The position numbers and the translations under genes were made by a program. Source: Aspidiotus rigidus (Eukaryota > Arthropoda > Insecta > Hemiptera > Diaspididae). From it: DNA of 64,000 nucleotides. The notes under the pieces are model-generated. The model made no database searches. It was not told the DNA's origin and was given only the letters and a program-made list of their open reading frames with translations. Where the stretch lies: contig JAVHKY010000004.1 of assembly GCA_035079385.1 (NCBI GenBank), positions 16,523,001 to 16,587,000 of the forward strand, given 5' to 3'. Shown one piece after another: positions 32,521 to 43,966 of this stretch; within the stretch, counting starts at the first letter, position 1, and each line of letters opens with the position of its first letter.

Positions 32521-33930
32521 AAAAAAATAAAAAAAAAAATTTGACAAAACAAAATTTAAGGCTCTAGGGGTTGTGGGAAGCGAGAGAGAGAGAGAGAAGC
32601 AAGAATACAGGACGATTGTATGCTACAAAAATTTTTTGAGAAAGCCATTGTCCCACTCTCTAATTTTAAGGTGAGACGAATGTTTCGTGGGCGAAGCGGT
32701 ATCTAATTTTATCATTTCCCTTTGAGCGAAAAATAACGACCTCGATGATCTCCTTTTGATTTAAATTCTCTTTCCTACATCTCTGCGCGAGTGTACGCGA
32801 TTTGCCAAACTAAGTTTCTTATCAGTACCGAGTCTGAGGGAAAATTTTATCGAAAACATTTCGAGAGCCACATTAGTGTATTATAAATGACTCGCTAGAC
32901 CGAATTCTTTCATAGTGAAAGTGATAGCGTTCGTGTGGGACCATTTTTGGATGAAAATCATCCCACGTTCACAGGCACTCGTGAAAAGATTGCTTCTAAC
33001 GCAATATCTACTGCGGTCTTGGTCGATTTCTTCGGTAGAGCTATCTTCTCCCTCTCCCTAAGTTCTTAATTATTTTTGAACGTGAAATTTTCGGACGGGT
33101 GAAAAAGAATTTTCACATGTGGGACGTTTTTGATGGAATTACTGTCTCTCTCTAAAAGCAGTTTTCAGTGATTGACACAGATACGCGGTGAAATAAGACT
33201 TGTTCTACAGGATCGTGGAAATTTTATATAATCTATCAATTCACATTCTACCAAATTAACCATTTTTGTGAATAAAAGTAAAACTATGAAAACGGATCAG
33301 CAAAAATATCGTGATACAATTCCAATGATGACTCATCGCAATTGAAGTTTCAAGAGATGATGATTGTTTTCAGATCGGTATTTCCCTGCCTCTATTGTGC
33401 GAAGGTTGAGAAAACTCTCCGCAATGCCCTGATGAAATTTTCTCTTTCATTGGAACTGTTCAAAAGACGAGATTTCAGTTGGAATTAACGAAACACAACA
33501 TTTGGTAAAATAAAGCTTTAAGCCTTACATCCTGAAGGAAAATGAATTAACGAGGTAAATACCTATATGAAGATTGAAGGAAGAGATGAGAGTAAAGGTT
33601 GTATCAAAGAAAAATATCGGCTGGATTTTACATACAGTAGTTCATGGTTCAGATTATTGGATAGGTTGGTATTTTCCTGGAAAATTGAAGGGTTAAATTT
33701 TGAAATTTTCGTGTCGCTAGCAGTTGATAGGTATAATACGAAGAATTTTGTGAAATGAGGTTGGTTGACGGAACTTCCAAGGGGTAGAGGAGAAGATATA
33801 ATAATAATACGAGTATCAAATATATGAAAATCTGTAAACAACGTCGCTAAGGGAGCAAAGAACAGGTTTATCATAAAAATGACCACTTGTGTCTAAGAGC
33901 TGTCTTTGGGGCTGAAGTCGAAAGCTTTTC
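32521..33930. other. Unassigned region
   Basis: Contains a short (GA)n run near 32583-32598. No recognisable gene. Possibly unique host non-coding DNA. Confidence 0.45.
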
Positions 33931-34191
33931 TCCTGCCCGCAATTCTCATCTCTACAGCCTCCTCCCTCACTCAAGCACTAAAAAATAACCACGAAACCAT
34001 TTCTGGTACCTTACAATACTTACAACTAACTATCCTTTACTGCAGCATCTAAACAAACCTAAAATTCCACTCAACATTAATCTATAACAAGTTCACTTTC
34101 CTTACTACTTTCCTAATGTAACAACATAATTATTCAATAATTTTGTATATCGAGCTAAGTAGCTCCAGTGTAGCAGACAGCTCGTTAAAAA
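33931..34191 (+). pseudogene. I-group LINE 3' end
   Basis: C-terminal frame QALKNNHETISGTLQYLQ ending at the stop 34050-34052, aligned with QTLNNNSETIDSTLTYLR of LINE-3. The 3' UTR ends with GCAGACAGCTCGTTAAAAAA, similar to the LINE-4 tail. B2 begins exactly at the A run. Confidence 0.7.
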
Positions 34192-34788
34192 ACGACGGCT
34201 TCCTTAACGAAGTTAAACGAGGAACGCAGGGAACCTGTTTTATGAGTCGAATGGGATTTGGTATTGAAAATTCAAGGAAGCCTAGACCTAGATAAAGATA
34301 GTATAAACAACGCCTAGACCTACTATAAGCCTATCATAATATAGTTTGAGAATCTAAATTTTTCTCGCTCGAGAGTCGAAATTTTTCTAAGTCCCCTTCT
34401 ATCATATATAGCTCGAGAGTCGAAATTTTTCTAAGTCCCCCTCCTATCATATATAGCTCGGGAGTGGAAATTTCTCCAAGTCCCCCTTCTATCATATATA
34501 ACGCGGAGGTAGGAATTTTTCTAAATCCCCCTTCTATCATATATGGCTCGAGAGTCGAAATTTTTCTAAGTCCCCCTCCTATCATATACAGCTCGGGAGT
34601 GGAAATTTCTCTAAGTTCCTCTCCTATCATATATGGCTCGAGAGGCGAAATTTTTCTAAGTCCCCCTTCTATCATATATAGCTCGAGAGTCGAAATTTTT
34701 CTAAGTTTTTCGCAGGACGGCGGACGGCGGACGGCGGACGGCGGACGGCAGATTTCTCAAATAGCCCCCCATAAAACAGGTTCCCTGT
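34192..34788 (+). mobile_element. B2: minisatellite mini-element
   Basis: Complete B-family copy: left end ACGACGGCTTCCTTAACGAA with CAGGGAACCTGTTTTATGA, then a ~100-bp unique segment, about seven 45-bp units, a GGACGGC heptamer run, and the right end CCCCCATAAAACAGGTTCCC. Inserted at the A tail of a LINE and separated from B3 only by about 11 bp of TTAATAAAAAA-like sequence. Non-coding. Confidence 0.85.
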
Positions 34789-34799
34789 TAATAAAAAAA

Positions 34800-36268
34800 A
34801 CGACGGCTTCCTTAACGAAGTTAAACGAGGAACGCAGGGAACCTGTTTTATGAGTCGAATGGGATTTGGTATTGAAAATTCAAGGAAGCCTAGACCTAGA
34901 TAAAGATAGTATAAAAAAGGCCTAGACCTACTATAAGCCTATCATAATATAGTTTGAGGATCTAAATTTTTCTCGCTCGAGAGACGAAATTTTTCCAAGT
35001 CCCCCTGCTATCATATATAGCTCGAGAGTCGAAATTTTTCTAAGTCCCCCTCCTATCATATATGGCTCGAGAGTCGACATTTTTCTTAAGTCCCCCTTCT
35101 ATCATATATAGCTCGAGAGTCGAAATTATTCCAAGTCCCCCTCCTATCATATATGGCTCGAGAGTCGAAATTTTTCCAAGTCCCTCTCCTATCATGGCTC
35201 GAGAGTCGAAATTTTTCTTAAGTCCCCCTTCTATCATATATAGCTCGAGAGTCGAAATTTTTCCAAGTCCCCCTCCTATCATATATGGCTCGAGAGTCGA
35301 AATTTTTCCAAGTCCCTCTCCTATCATGGCTCGAGAGTCGAAATTTTTCTTAAGTCCCCCTTCTATCATATATAGCTCGAAAGTCGAAATTTTTCTTAAG
35401 TCCCCCTTCTATCATATATAGCTCGAGAGTCGAAATTTTTCTAAGTCCCCCTCCTATCATATATGGCTCGAGAGTCGAAATTTTTCCAAGTCCCTCTCCT
35501 ATCATGGCTCGAGAGTCGAAATTTTTCTCAAGTCCCCCTTCTATCATATATAGCTCGAGGGTCGAAATTTTTGTAAGTCCCCCTTCTATCATATATAGCT
35601 CGAGAGTCGAAATTTTTCTAAGTCCCCCTTCTATCATATATGGCTCGAGAGTCGAAATTTTTCCAAGTCCCTCTCCTATCATGGCTCGAGAGTCGAAATT
35701 TTTCTTAAGTCCCCCTTCTATCATATATAGCTCGAAAGTCGAAATTTTTCTTAAGTCCCCCTTCTATCATATATAGCTCGAGAGTCGAAATTTTTCTAAG
35801 TCCCCCTCCTATCATATATGGCTCGAGAGTCGAAATTTTTCCAAGTCCCTCTCCTATCATGGCTCGAGAGTCGAAATTTTTCTTAAGTCCCTCTCCTATC
35901 ATGGCTCGAGAGTCGAAATTTTTCTTAAGTCCCCCTTCTATCATATATAGCTCGAAGGTCGAAATTTTTGTAAGTCCCCCTTCTATCATATATAGCTCGA
36001 GAGTCGAAATTTTTCTAAGTCCCCCTTCTATCATATATGGCTCGAGAGTCGAAATTTTTCTGAGTTCCTCTCCTATCATATATGGCTCGAGGGTCGAAAT
36101 TTTTCTAAGTCCCCCTTCTATCATATATAGCTCGAGAGTCGAAATTTTTCTAAGTCCCTCTCCTATCATATATGGCTCGAGGGTCGAAATTTTTCTAAGT
36201 TTTTCGCTGGACGGCGGACGGCGGACGCCAGATTTCTCAAATAGCCCCCCATAAAACAGGTTCCCTGT
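34800..36268 (+). mobile_element. B3: minisatellite mini-element with expanded array
   Basis: Same ends as B2 but with about 27 core units. The first ~150 bp are nearly identical to B2. The right end again has the GGACGGC run and the CCCCCATAAAACAGGTTCCC terminus. Confidence 0.85.
34975..36205 (+). repeat. 45-bp minisatellite with higher-order structure
   Basis: Basic unit of 45 bp, with variants of about 41 bp (ATCATGGCTCGAG, lacking ATAT) and 46 bp (TTCTTAAGT). The short ATCATGGCT variant recurs at 35193, 35325, 35503, 35680 and 35858, spacings of 132, 178, 177 and 178 bp, so blocks of three or four units have been duplicated together. Because 45 and 41+46 are multiples of three, long frames appear on both strands; these are artefacts of the repeat. 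Confidence 0.9.
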
Positions 36269-37140
36269 TAAAATAAATGAGGTCTGGAGATTCGTTCCCC
36301 CCTGACATGTTCCATGTCTTTTCTCGCGCTCTAGCGCAAAAACGCGAAACGTTGGATGAATATTTCGAGGCTGAAAATTCCTATCTCAATTCTATCTCTA
36401 ATATGAGCCCAAAACGATGTTTCTACGTGCTTTCCCAGCCGAGCGTTATAGTCCAAACTGTGCCAAAGTATTCAAAAATTTCTTCATTTCAAAACTTTCC
36501 CGAATCATTCAAGTTTCTTTTTCAACGCTCACTTTCACGAGTAAAATCTGAAAGCTAAAGTAATTTTCCATGTTTGGGACCTTCCACGTTTGCCCCATTT
36601 TCGTCCGTAACTCGGCTCAGCTAGAAACTTTCCACGTTTTTGCACAACAGATATCTGACTCACACGTCATTCTCAGGCGCCAAAATTTTATCTATTACAA
36701 GACTTCTTGATTTGTATACGCTTCGGACCTCTTGGCTTCTGCAAGTCCCCTGTCAAAATTTTTCCGTTACAGCGAAAAGAATTTCGACACATTTTGAGCA
36801 CTTTTTTTCAAGTCTATCACTCGAACTTACTTCAGAATTTTTTAGTATTTCAATGTACGGGAAATTTTTTTCTTTGAGAAAATTTTAGTCTTCCTCAAAT
36901 TTGTTCGAGTTTTACAGAATATTACGAGTTTTTTCGGGTCTTTTTACCGAATTTTTCATATGAAAATCACCCATTTAATCAAATACTTGGAAACTAGATC
37001 AGAAAATTCCAACTGATTCCAATAGTAGGCCATGGCCCTAACTAGAGCTTAGGCATTAACAAAGGGATTAACCTAAGGAAGTCTATTGTAGCTCAGTAAA
37101 AAATAATCGAAAATTTTCATTCATATTTTTTATTTTTCAT
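36269..37140. other. Unassigned, with an A-family left-end fragment
   Basis: At about 36302-36328 it has TGACATGTTCCATGTCTTTT plus CTCGCGCT, the left terminus of the A family. Downstream sequence does not match that family. No gene recognised. Confidence 0.5.
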
Positions 37141-37505
37141 TAAATTAACAAGCCTAGCAATTACACTTGGGTTATGGACTGGCGCGGAGTGGGTAGATGG
37201 GAGTAATGGTGTTGTAAAAATGTAAGGTGGATCGGAGGCTCATGATTGTTTGGGAGGGAATTTGTGATGCAGGGAAAGAGAGAATGGTGAAGCTGGATAT
37301 TTTCGACAGCTTGGCAAGATATGAGGAATTCGACCTCAACGGATAGATTGTCAGTATTGCAGCATAGACATGAAGGGGCTGAGACGTGTACGGCTTATTC
37401 TGAAACGGATTAGGATGAATTCATCGCGTCGGGACGGCCGATTTGATGAAAAACAATGAATCGGAAGTTTTCAACAGATCGGAGCTCATTGGAGCGAGAG
37501 CATGA
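37141..37505 (-). pseudogene. I-group LINE 3' end, decayed
   Basis: Reverse strand reads PSRRDEFILIRFRISRTRLS, equivalent to SRREEVILARLRIGHTRLTH of LINE-3, then CCNTDNLSVEVEFLISC in another frame, matching the C-terminal Cys motif. Ends with an AT-rich tail (AATGAAAAATAAAAAATATG) near 37150-37125. Confidence 0.65.
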
Positions 37506-37519
37506 GAGGTTAGTACGAG

Positions 37520-37985
37520 AATTTGAGATGTAAGATGACCCCTTGGTCTTGTAGTGCTTTTATTAGTTTGTTATGTTTCACGGAGTCGAAAGCTTTGGTA
37601 TAGTCTATAAAAGCTAGGTAAATTTGTTTATTATATATGTTAGTCTTGTCTAGTACCTGATGAATTGTAAATAAATGATCGATTGTTGAGAACCCCTTTC
37701 TAAAACCTGCCTGCTCTTTTGGTTATTGAGTCTCCAGTGTATTTCTGATTCTGCTAGCTATGATTTTGGCAAAGACTTTCGCAGGATTGGAAGTTCGACC
37801 TATTGGTCTGTAATTTGCTATATTGTGCTTATCCCCTTTTTTGTAGAGCAATATTGTATCCGATAAGTCCCATTCTACTGGTGAATCCTCAGAATTCATA
37901 ATTAAATTAAATATTTTAGTCAAGTATTTAATTATGCTTTTTACCTCAGGCCCAGATGTTAAGATACAGCCGCTTTTAGCTAGAC
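37520..37985 (-). pseudogene. RTE-like LINE reverse transcriptase fragment
   Basis: Reverse strand: SPVEWDLSDTILLYKKGDK and NIANYRPI, then KVFAKIIASRIRNTLE, then (after a stop at 37725-37723) QAGFRKGFSTIDHL and FIDYTKAFDSV near 37606-37580. The series KKGD-x-x-x-I-x-NYRPI, QAGFRKG-x-STIDH and D-x-x-KAFD-S is typical of RTE/BovB-type RT fingers and palm. The catalytic -DD box is not present, so the fragment is truncated on both sides. Abuts an unrelated I-group LINE tail. Confidence 0.75.
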
Positions 37986-39049
37986 ATCCACTTTAATAAC
38001 AGATAAAAATAATCCCACAAAGAAAAAAAAAAACCGCTTCATTTCAAACACTCTATCAGTGGAAACAATAGGAAAAAATGAAGAAAAATGTCCTGGTTTC
38101 TCCGTTGGCAATTTCGTGGTATGAATAATTCAGTAAAAAAAGATTCTGTAGTATTTTAAAAATGATTAACTTGAACTAGTAAGAAATTTTAGTTCATGCA
38201 GAATGTAACAGACCGAAAAATGACTAAGTTGAAACTCATTGGGTAACTTACTTGAGAGAGGACGTCCTCTGTAGTCGACCGACGCGCAGTTTCAAATACA
38301 AATTTTTACATCGCGAAACAAAATTAGAAATTTTTTTACGTACGACGTAAATGATTGATCAAAAGTTTGATCGCTGAAACAATCTTCGTATCGAAATTTC
38401 GCTATTATTTTATTTCATTTGACAAGAAATAGATTATTACGTCGAACCGCACTTCGTGTTCACTTGGTATCGTTTATTCAATCAAATGATATACCAGATT
38501 TAATAAAATTTATAGCTAAATCAGTCAATCACGTTCCAACGAGACGAACTTCGACACACAGTCACGTATCCGTTCTTAGTTCTGTATGATTAAAACCGTC
38601 GTGAATTATGACACCCGTCTCGATTATTTGTCACATATGAATTAAAACAGTTCGCAATTTTCTCTCTCTCTCTTTCTAGAGTTAGTTCGCTTACTTTGCA
38701 GCTAGAACACTTAGTCTTGTAAAAAAACTGCTAGGCTCGTATTTTTTTCGCTTATTACCATTCTGATGGCGTGGCGATAGTTTTTTATGCAATGTGAGAA
38801 TAGAATAACAGGATATCGGAACGGCTAGCATGTGGGGGCTGTACTGGTATTCAGTTACTGTGAAAATTCTTCACTTTGAACTATGGTCAGCAAATTTCGT
38901 TTTCTTTTCTTTTTTCTTCCTATGGAAATTTTTTTTTTTTTTTTGAAATAGGTATCTAATTTTACAGCCATGTAGTAACGGATGTCAATAACAGTATTAT
39001 TGTCGACGATTAATTTGTTTCTATTCTACAGAGGGGATTTCTGTGACTA
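37986..39049. other. Unassigned region
   Basis: No domain-bearing frame. Contains a T-rich tract near 38930-38945. Confidence 0.45.
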
Positions 39050-39329
39050 TTCTCAACATTTCAGGAAATATATATATAAAACAGCGCTCATTCCACAAAT
39101 TTCTTAGGCCAAGTTTTGGCCTAAACGAGAAATAATTTTCGTAACTTGAAATTCTTCCGTGCGACGCGTATTCTTCCAGATATTGACCAAAAACGAAATT
39201 CAGTGGGTTAAAACGTGCCACAGAAAATTTTTCCATCCACTTTGAGGGTGGGTTTTTTTTCAGTTGTTTCTGACACCAATTCTGACACACTCCAACAAAC
39301 TCCTGCTTTCTACCAAGATTTATTATTTT
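39050..39329 (-). repeat. LTx-4: solitary right terminus of an LTx-type element
   Basis: Aligns in order with the LTx-1 right TIR: TTCGTAACTTGAAATTCTTCC (against TTCGAAACTTTTCCTTC), GGGTTAAAACGTGCCACAGA (against GGGCTAAAACCTTCCACAAA), GAGGGTGGG, and CACTCCAACAAACTCCTGCT (against TATTCCAACAAAGTCCCGCT). No matching left arm was found nearby. It is cut at 39330 by A2. Confidence 0.6.
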
Positions 39330-40175
39330 GACATGTTCCATGTCTTTTCTCTCGCCGGACCCCGATTTTGAAACTCGCGAGTACACCCCCCCCCCCCCCC
39401 CCCCGTCAAGAGAAATCTCTACCCCGTGAGTGATTCAGAAATTCGCGAGTACACCCCGCGTAATAATAATAAATAATTATTTAATTAATAATTAAATAAT
39501 TAATATAATTAAATAATTAAATAATTAAATAAATAAATAATTAAATAATTATTCTAATTAAATAATTGATATAATTAAATAATTATTATAATTAATAATT
39601 AGAAAATCTCTACCCCGTGGGTGATTCAGAAATTCGCGAGTACACCTCGCGTAATAATAATTAATTAATTAATAATTAAATAATTGAATAATTAAATAAA
39701 TAAATAATTAAATAATTATTATAATTAAATAATCAAATAATTAAATAAATAAATGATTAAATAATTAATATAATTAATAATTAGAAAATCTCTTCTCCGT
39801 GGGTGATTCAGAAATTCGCGAGTACACCCCGCGTAATAATAATAATTAATAATAAATAAATAAATAAATAATTAAATAAATAATATTAAATAATTAAATA
39901 ATAAAATAATAAAACAATTAAATAATAAAATAATTAAATAATTAAATAATTGAATAAATAAAGGCTGAATAGTCAAAATTTTTCTAACTCCCCTAGACTT
40001 GAATTGTCTCATACCATTCCAATACAACAGCGAGACAGGGGGCGAACGAGGGGAGCGAATTCGCGCTACCTCATATTTCTCATAGAAGACTTATACGACG
40101 CCAAGATAGGTAAAGGGGTAAACGAATAATATCTCACGAACACTTGACCTAGTAGAAGAATTAATAATAAATAGA

Positions 40176-40247
<72 letters not shown>

Positions 40248-40580
40248 ATTAAATAATTAAATAATTAAATAACTGAATAATTAAATAATTAAATAAATAG
40301 AGGCTGGATAGTCGAAATTTTTCCAAGTCCCCTAGACTTGAATTGTCACGTACCATTCCAATACAACAGCGAGACAGGGGGCGAACGAGCGGAGCGAGTT
40401 CGCGCTACCTCGTATTTCTCATAGAAGACTTATACGACGCCAAGATAGGTAAAGGGGTAAACGAATAATATCTCACGAACACTTGACCTAGTAGAAGCCT
40501 AGACTGAAATATTTCAAGATGACTGATAAAATATAAAAGACATCAAAAATGATTTTCATTTATTTGGCTATGCCAGAAAT
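39330..40580 (+). mobile_element. A2: AT-rich mini-element
   Basis: A-family copy with the GACATGTTCCATGTC left palindrome, an 18-base C run (~39386), three GTGGGTGATTCAGAAATTCG/GCGAGTACACC blocks separated by (TTAA/TAAA)n, two copies of the GTCGAAATTTTT...CCTAGTAGAAG block (about 39962-40156 and 40306-40498), and a TTTGGCTATGCCAGAAATTT right end. The right palindrome is mutated (GACATCAAAAATG). Confidence 0.8.
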
Positions 40581-40739
40581 TTTTTTTTTTTTATCTCCTT
40601 TTACGGGCTCGCGGGCCGGATGGAAACCTTTTTAGCTAAATTTTATGTCTATTTCGCCTATACTAACTATGAACATTTACTCATAGCACCCAATTATGAA
40701 ACTCACTTCAGCAAAATGAATCTAACAAAAAACTCCTTT

Positions 40740-41055
40740 ATATCAAAAAAATTCCCATCCCCTGGTCATCCTACATCAGAGATACAAGGCGAGAAGAAGT
40801 GATTCTTTCCCGTCTAAGAATTGGGTGCACAAGAATTACTCACCTCACATTTTAATCCCTCCATCTTGCCCAATCTCAGATTACGAACACGTTCACGGAA
40901 TGTCTATCCATAAACTACCTACTAATTCAGACGCAAAAGTGTACTCTCACCTGTTGTGAGTGAATCTCTTGACCATCGTGATTAATTACCTCATATCAGT
41001 TCGGCCTATTTGATTCAATTTTCTCACTACCGTATTTTTTCGTTCGACAATAAAT
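40740..41055 (+). pseudogene. I-group LINE 3' end
   Basis: Reads KKIPIPWSSYIRDTRREEV then ILSRLRIGCTRITHLTF and a stop. RREEVILSRLRIG is the conserved block preceding the C-terminal Cys motif in LINE-3/4. Downstream CPISDYEHVHGM appears in another frame. The rest is absent. Confidence 0.65.
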
Positions 41056-42841
41056 CATCGCATCGCAGAGTTTGAAACATTATTTCAAGTCCTTTAGGTT
41101 ACACATTTTAATAGGATGCAGAGCGTGTCTCAAAATGGATTAAACAATCTTTCATGTTATACATGAAGCTGTAAGTCTATCATTCATTACGGAAGATAAA
41201 ATTATACTCAAGGAATTTCAACTCGAGACAATCTCTTTTCTTATGAGAGCCTACGTAAATAAAAATAGCTCGCCAATCGATCACGAAGAATGTCAGACCA
41301 ACTTTCCTCCTTAATATAAAACTCATGTTCGTCATGTTTAAATTTTTTCGGCGGGGACTAAAATTAATAAAAGTCGAGAAAAAAATTGCTTTTCCTCCCT
41401 TATGGTATTAACTTGGATCGTTAATGTGAAATTAAGCGCGTTGACCATTTAAATACACCATGTAGCGCCGCACCACGCTCCTAAAAATGTAAAGGCTTTT
41501 TCTCAACGCACCCACTCTCTTTTCTTGTTTACTTGTTCGCGATGCATAGCGCGATATTTTGCAAGTTAATAAGGAAACAATAAAAAGAAAAAATGGTAAG
41601 GTGGGAAAACGAATTCTTTCTCGTATTCTTCGTTGCTGAATTAATATCAGTAAGAAGTCACGAGCGCATACCACCTTCATTTTATCACCATTATATAACA
41701 TTATTAAAGATCATGATTTTTTGCTGTAGGTGTTCTCGAACGCTTTTCGAATAAAAGAGGATATTCCGACGCGCTCAAAAAGAAAAAAAGCTTCTCAAGA
41801 TATTTGTACGCAAAAACTTTTCAATTCTAAGCCACCCAATCGGTAAACAATAAGCTCTTAAACGCTCTCGCGATGAATTCTTCGGAAGAAGAAAAAGTTC
41901 AACATCTCTGCGAAGTTTGACTACGTTATACACGTATACAAGTACGAGAATTAATCGGCATTTAATCGAAACAGAAACAAAATTCTCACGAAGCAAAAAG
42001 TTTCTGAAGAGGACATGGAGAGACTTCTTTTCAAAATAAAACTCGAAAAACTTCTGCAGATGAGTCAGAGAAAAAAGTAAATCTAGGTTCACAAAACTGA
42101 AATACGGAGTAGTATCAAAATAAAAAAATCACGAAAAATTAAAACTTTGAAACGAAAAATTAATATAACCAAAAGAAAGCATTCAATTATAAAATAAAAC
42201 TAAAAAATTATTCTATGATTAAAAATGTGTTGCACCACGAGAGCGGGTTTCGCTTTACTCGGTCTGCCACGTTTTCTTTTTTTGGCCAAGAGGAAATGTT
42301 TTCGCCTCAGGTGCCACTGGTAGTAGCTTCAGCACGTCCCACCGTATGCTTACAGTGCGAACTTTTCAAAAAGAGGGAGGATTTCGATTCCCGCTAATTT
42401 CCTCTGTTGGTGACTGTGGTCTAGACACTGAATTTGCGGGCTTTGAAGTCGTCGAACGTTTGCCACCTATCGTCGCCTCTCAGAAATTTGGACAGTTCTT
42501 TTTCCCAAATACAATTCTTACTGCTTCCTGCTGCCACAAAGTACTCCGTACAACTTTCTTCCTCATGAGGGCGTTGCAGAATTGCTTTATCAGCTGCAGC
42601 CCACTGATGAGCGGCAGTCCACAGCAATATCTGGTATGTTGACGAATGGAGTGCTATTTTTCGAATGTGGATTTCGTTCTTCTGACCACTGCTTGACTAA
42701 GTCTACAACTTTATTCGAAAAATGGCCAGCGGGCAAGCGTTCATTCCTTCTTATTTATTTTATTTCATTTTTCGTGATTTATCGATATAGTCGAGTCATC
42801 TTGACTTGAAAGGTTTGGAATTTTGCTGCTCGGGATATTGC
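41056..42841. other. Unassigned region
   Basis: Mixed AT-rich sequence. Open frames at 42215-42809 overlap on both strands and show no domain or plausible splice pattern that I can defend. No repeats recognised. Confidence 0.4.
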
Positions 42842-43220
42842 CTTCATAAACTGTTTAATCGAGGCCAGCAGTGAACCTGTTTTATGGGGATTTCTTTGTT
42901 TATACTTATTCTAAATAAAGATTAAACTTTGTTTCTCGCTACCTTGGGAGTTTGAACTCAAAAGTCCATATTTCTCCAAGTCTATCCACCCCCTCTTATC
43001 AGATACCTGCAGCTCAATATTCGAAATTTTTCCAAATCCCTTTACTACCTTATCTCCCATAGTTCCGGGGTCGAACTAAATATTTGAAATTTTTACAATT
43101 TCTATCATATATTGCTTGGTGGTCGAAATTTTTCTGAGTTTCACGTTTAGCCAGAGCGGCCAGCGCTCGTCATTTTTCTTCAATTTACCCCCTTCCCTTC
43201 ATTAAATAGGTTTCCTGTTG
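42842..43220 (+). mobile_element. B6: diverged B-family element
   Basis: Left end CTTCATAAACTGTTTAATCG...GTGAACCTGTTTTATGGGG and right end ATTAAATAGGTTTCCTGTTG. The core holds about four diverged CGAAATTTTTC-AAGTC units with intervening CTATCATAT. Confidence 0.65.
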
Positions 43221-43966
43221 AAAACCAGCCATACCCCAAACGCATTACCTCAGTCTACGGACGCATGAGACGCACTTAATCGTTTTTTCTATGACAAAAG
43301 GATGTACTTTTCATATTTCTCTCTAGGTAGTTTCAAAGGCAAATTGCAAGTTGCGTCCCAAACATATGAATTTGACATAGTTGCGTCCCATGCAAAAAAG
43401 GAGAAGATGGTCGAATTGCGTCCCATGTATAAAATCAAAAATAGTTGAATTGCGCTCAATGTATTTAAATGCGAATATGCGACTGTGCTAAATGAAACCG
43501 ACAACCACGCAGAACGGATAGTGGCCAAACTTTGTGGGCAGCGTCATGAATAGCGACTTCGAAATCGACAAATATTGTTGGCGGGAAGAAGTCAGGTGGT
43601 AGGTATGACCGCACATATTAAAAAGCTGCTTCATGCGTCTTCTCCTCCTTACTTGGCAGCAAACAAAAAAGAAGTGGTACGTAGTGCCCATTCTTACACC
43701 CATGGATTGTGAAAAGTTGATAGAAAAGAGAGAGACTACTCTTGAACGTCCCATCCATTAAAATGGCTTCGCAATTTTCGAGGAAGTGCAAATTTCTTTG
43801 AGTGGAGAAAATGACTATATTCTCCTCTTCACTATTGACTAATAAAATAGAGTAGATACTCGGAGATGAAGTATCATCAACGGGGTATTAAGTATTTCCT
43901 TCAAAAAATTGCTACTACCGTATGGCACTGACGCGAATAACGAGTTTCATTGTGATTAAAAAAAAT
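43221..43966. other. Unassigned, with a short GCGTCCCA repeat
   Basis: Between 43350 and 43462, TTGCGTCCCA (last copy TTGCGCTCAA) recurs four times at about 34-50 bp spacing. No gene recognised. Confidence 0.45.

Noticed and set aside
34334..36254. Many open frames of 90-154 codons on both strands with 15-residue repeats
   Set aside because: They are translations of the 45-bp minisatellite, whose unit length is a multiple of three; frames exist on both strands and have no non-repeat domain.
42215..42809. Series of 60-98 codon frames considered as a host exon cluster
   Set aside because: Frames on both strands overlap, no domain is recognisable, and splice sites joining them are not compelling.
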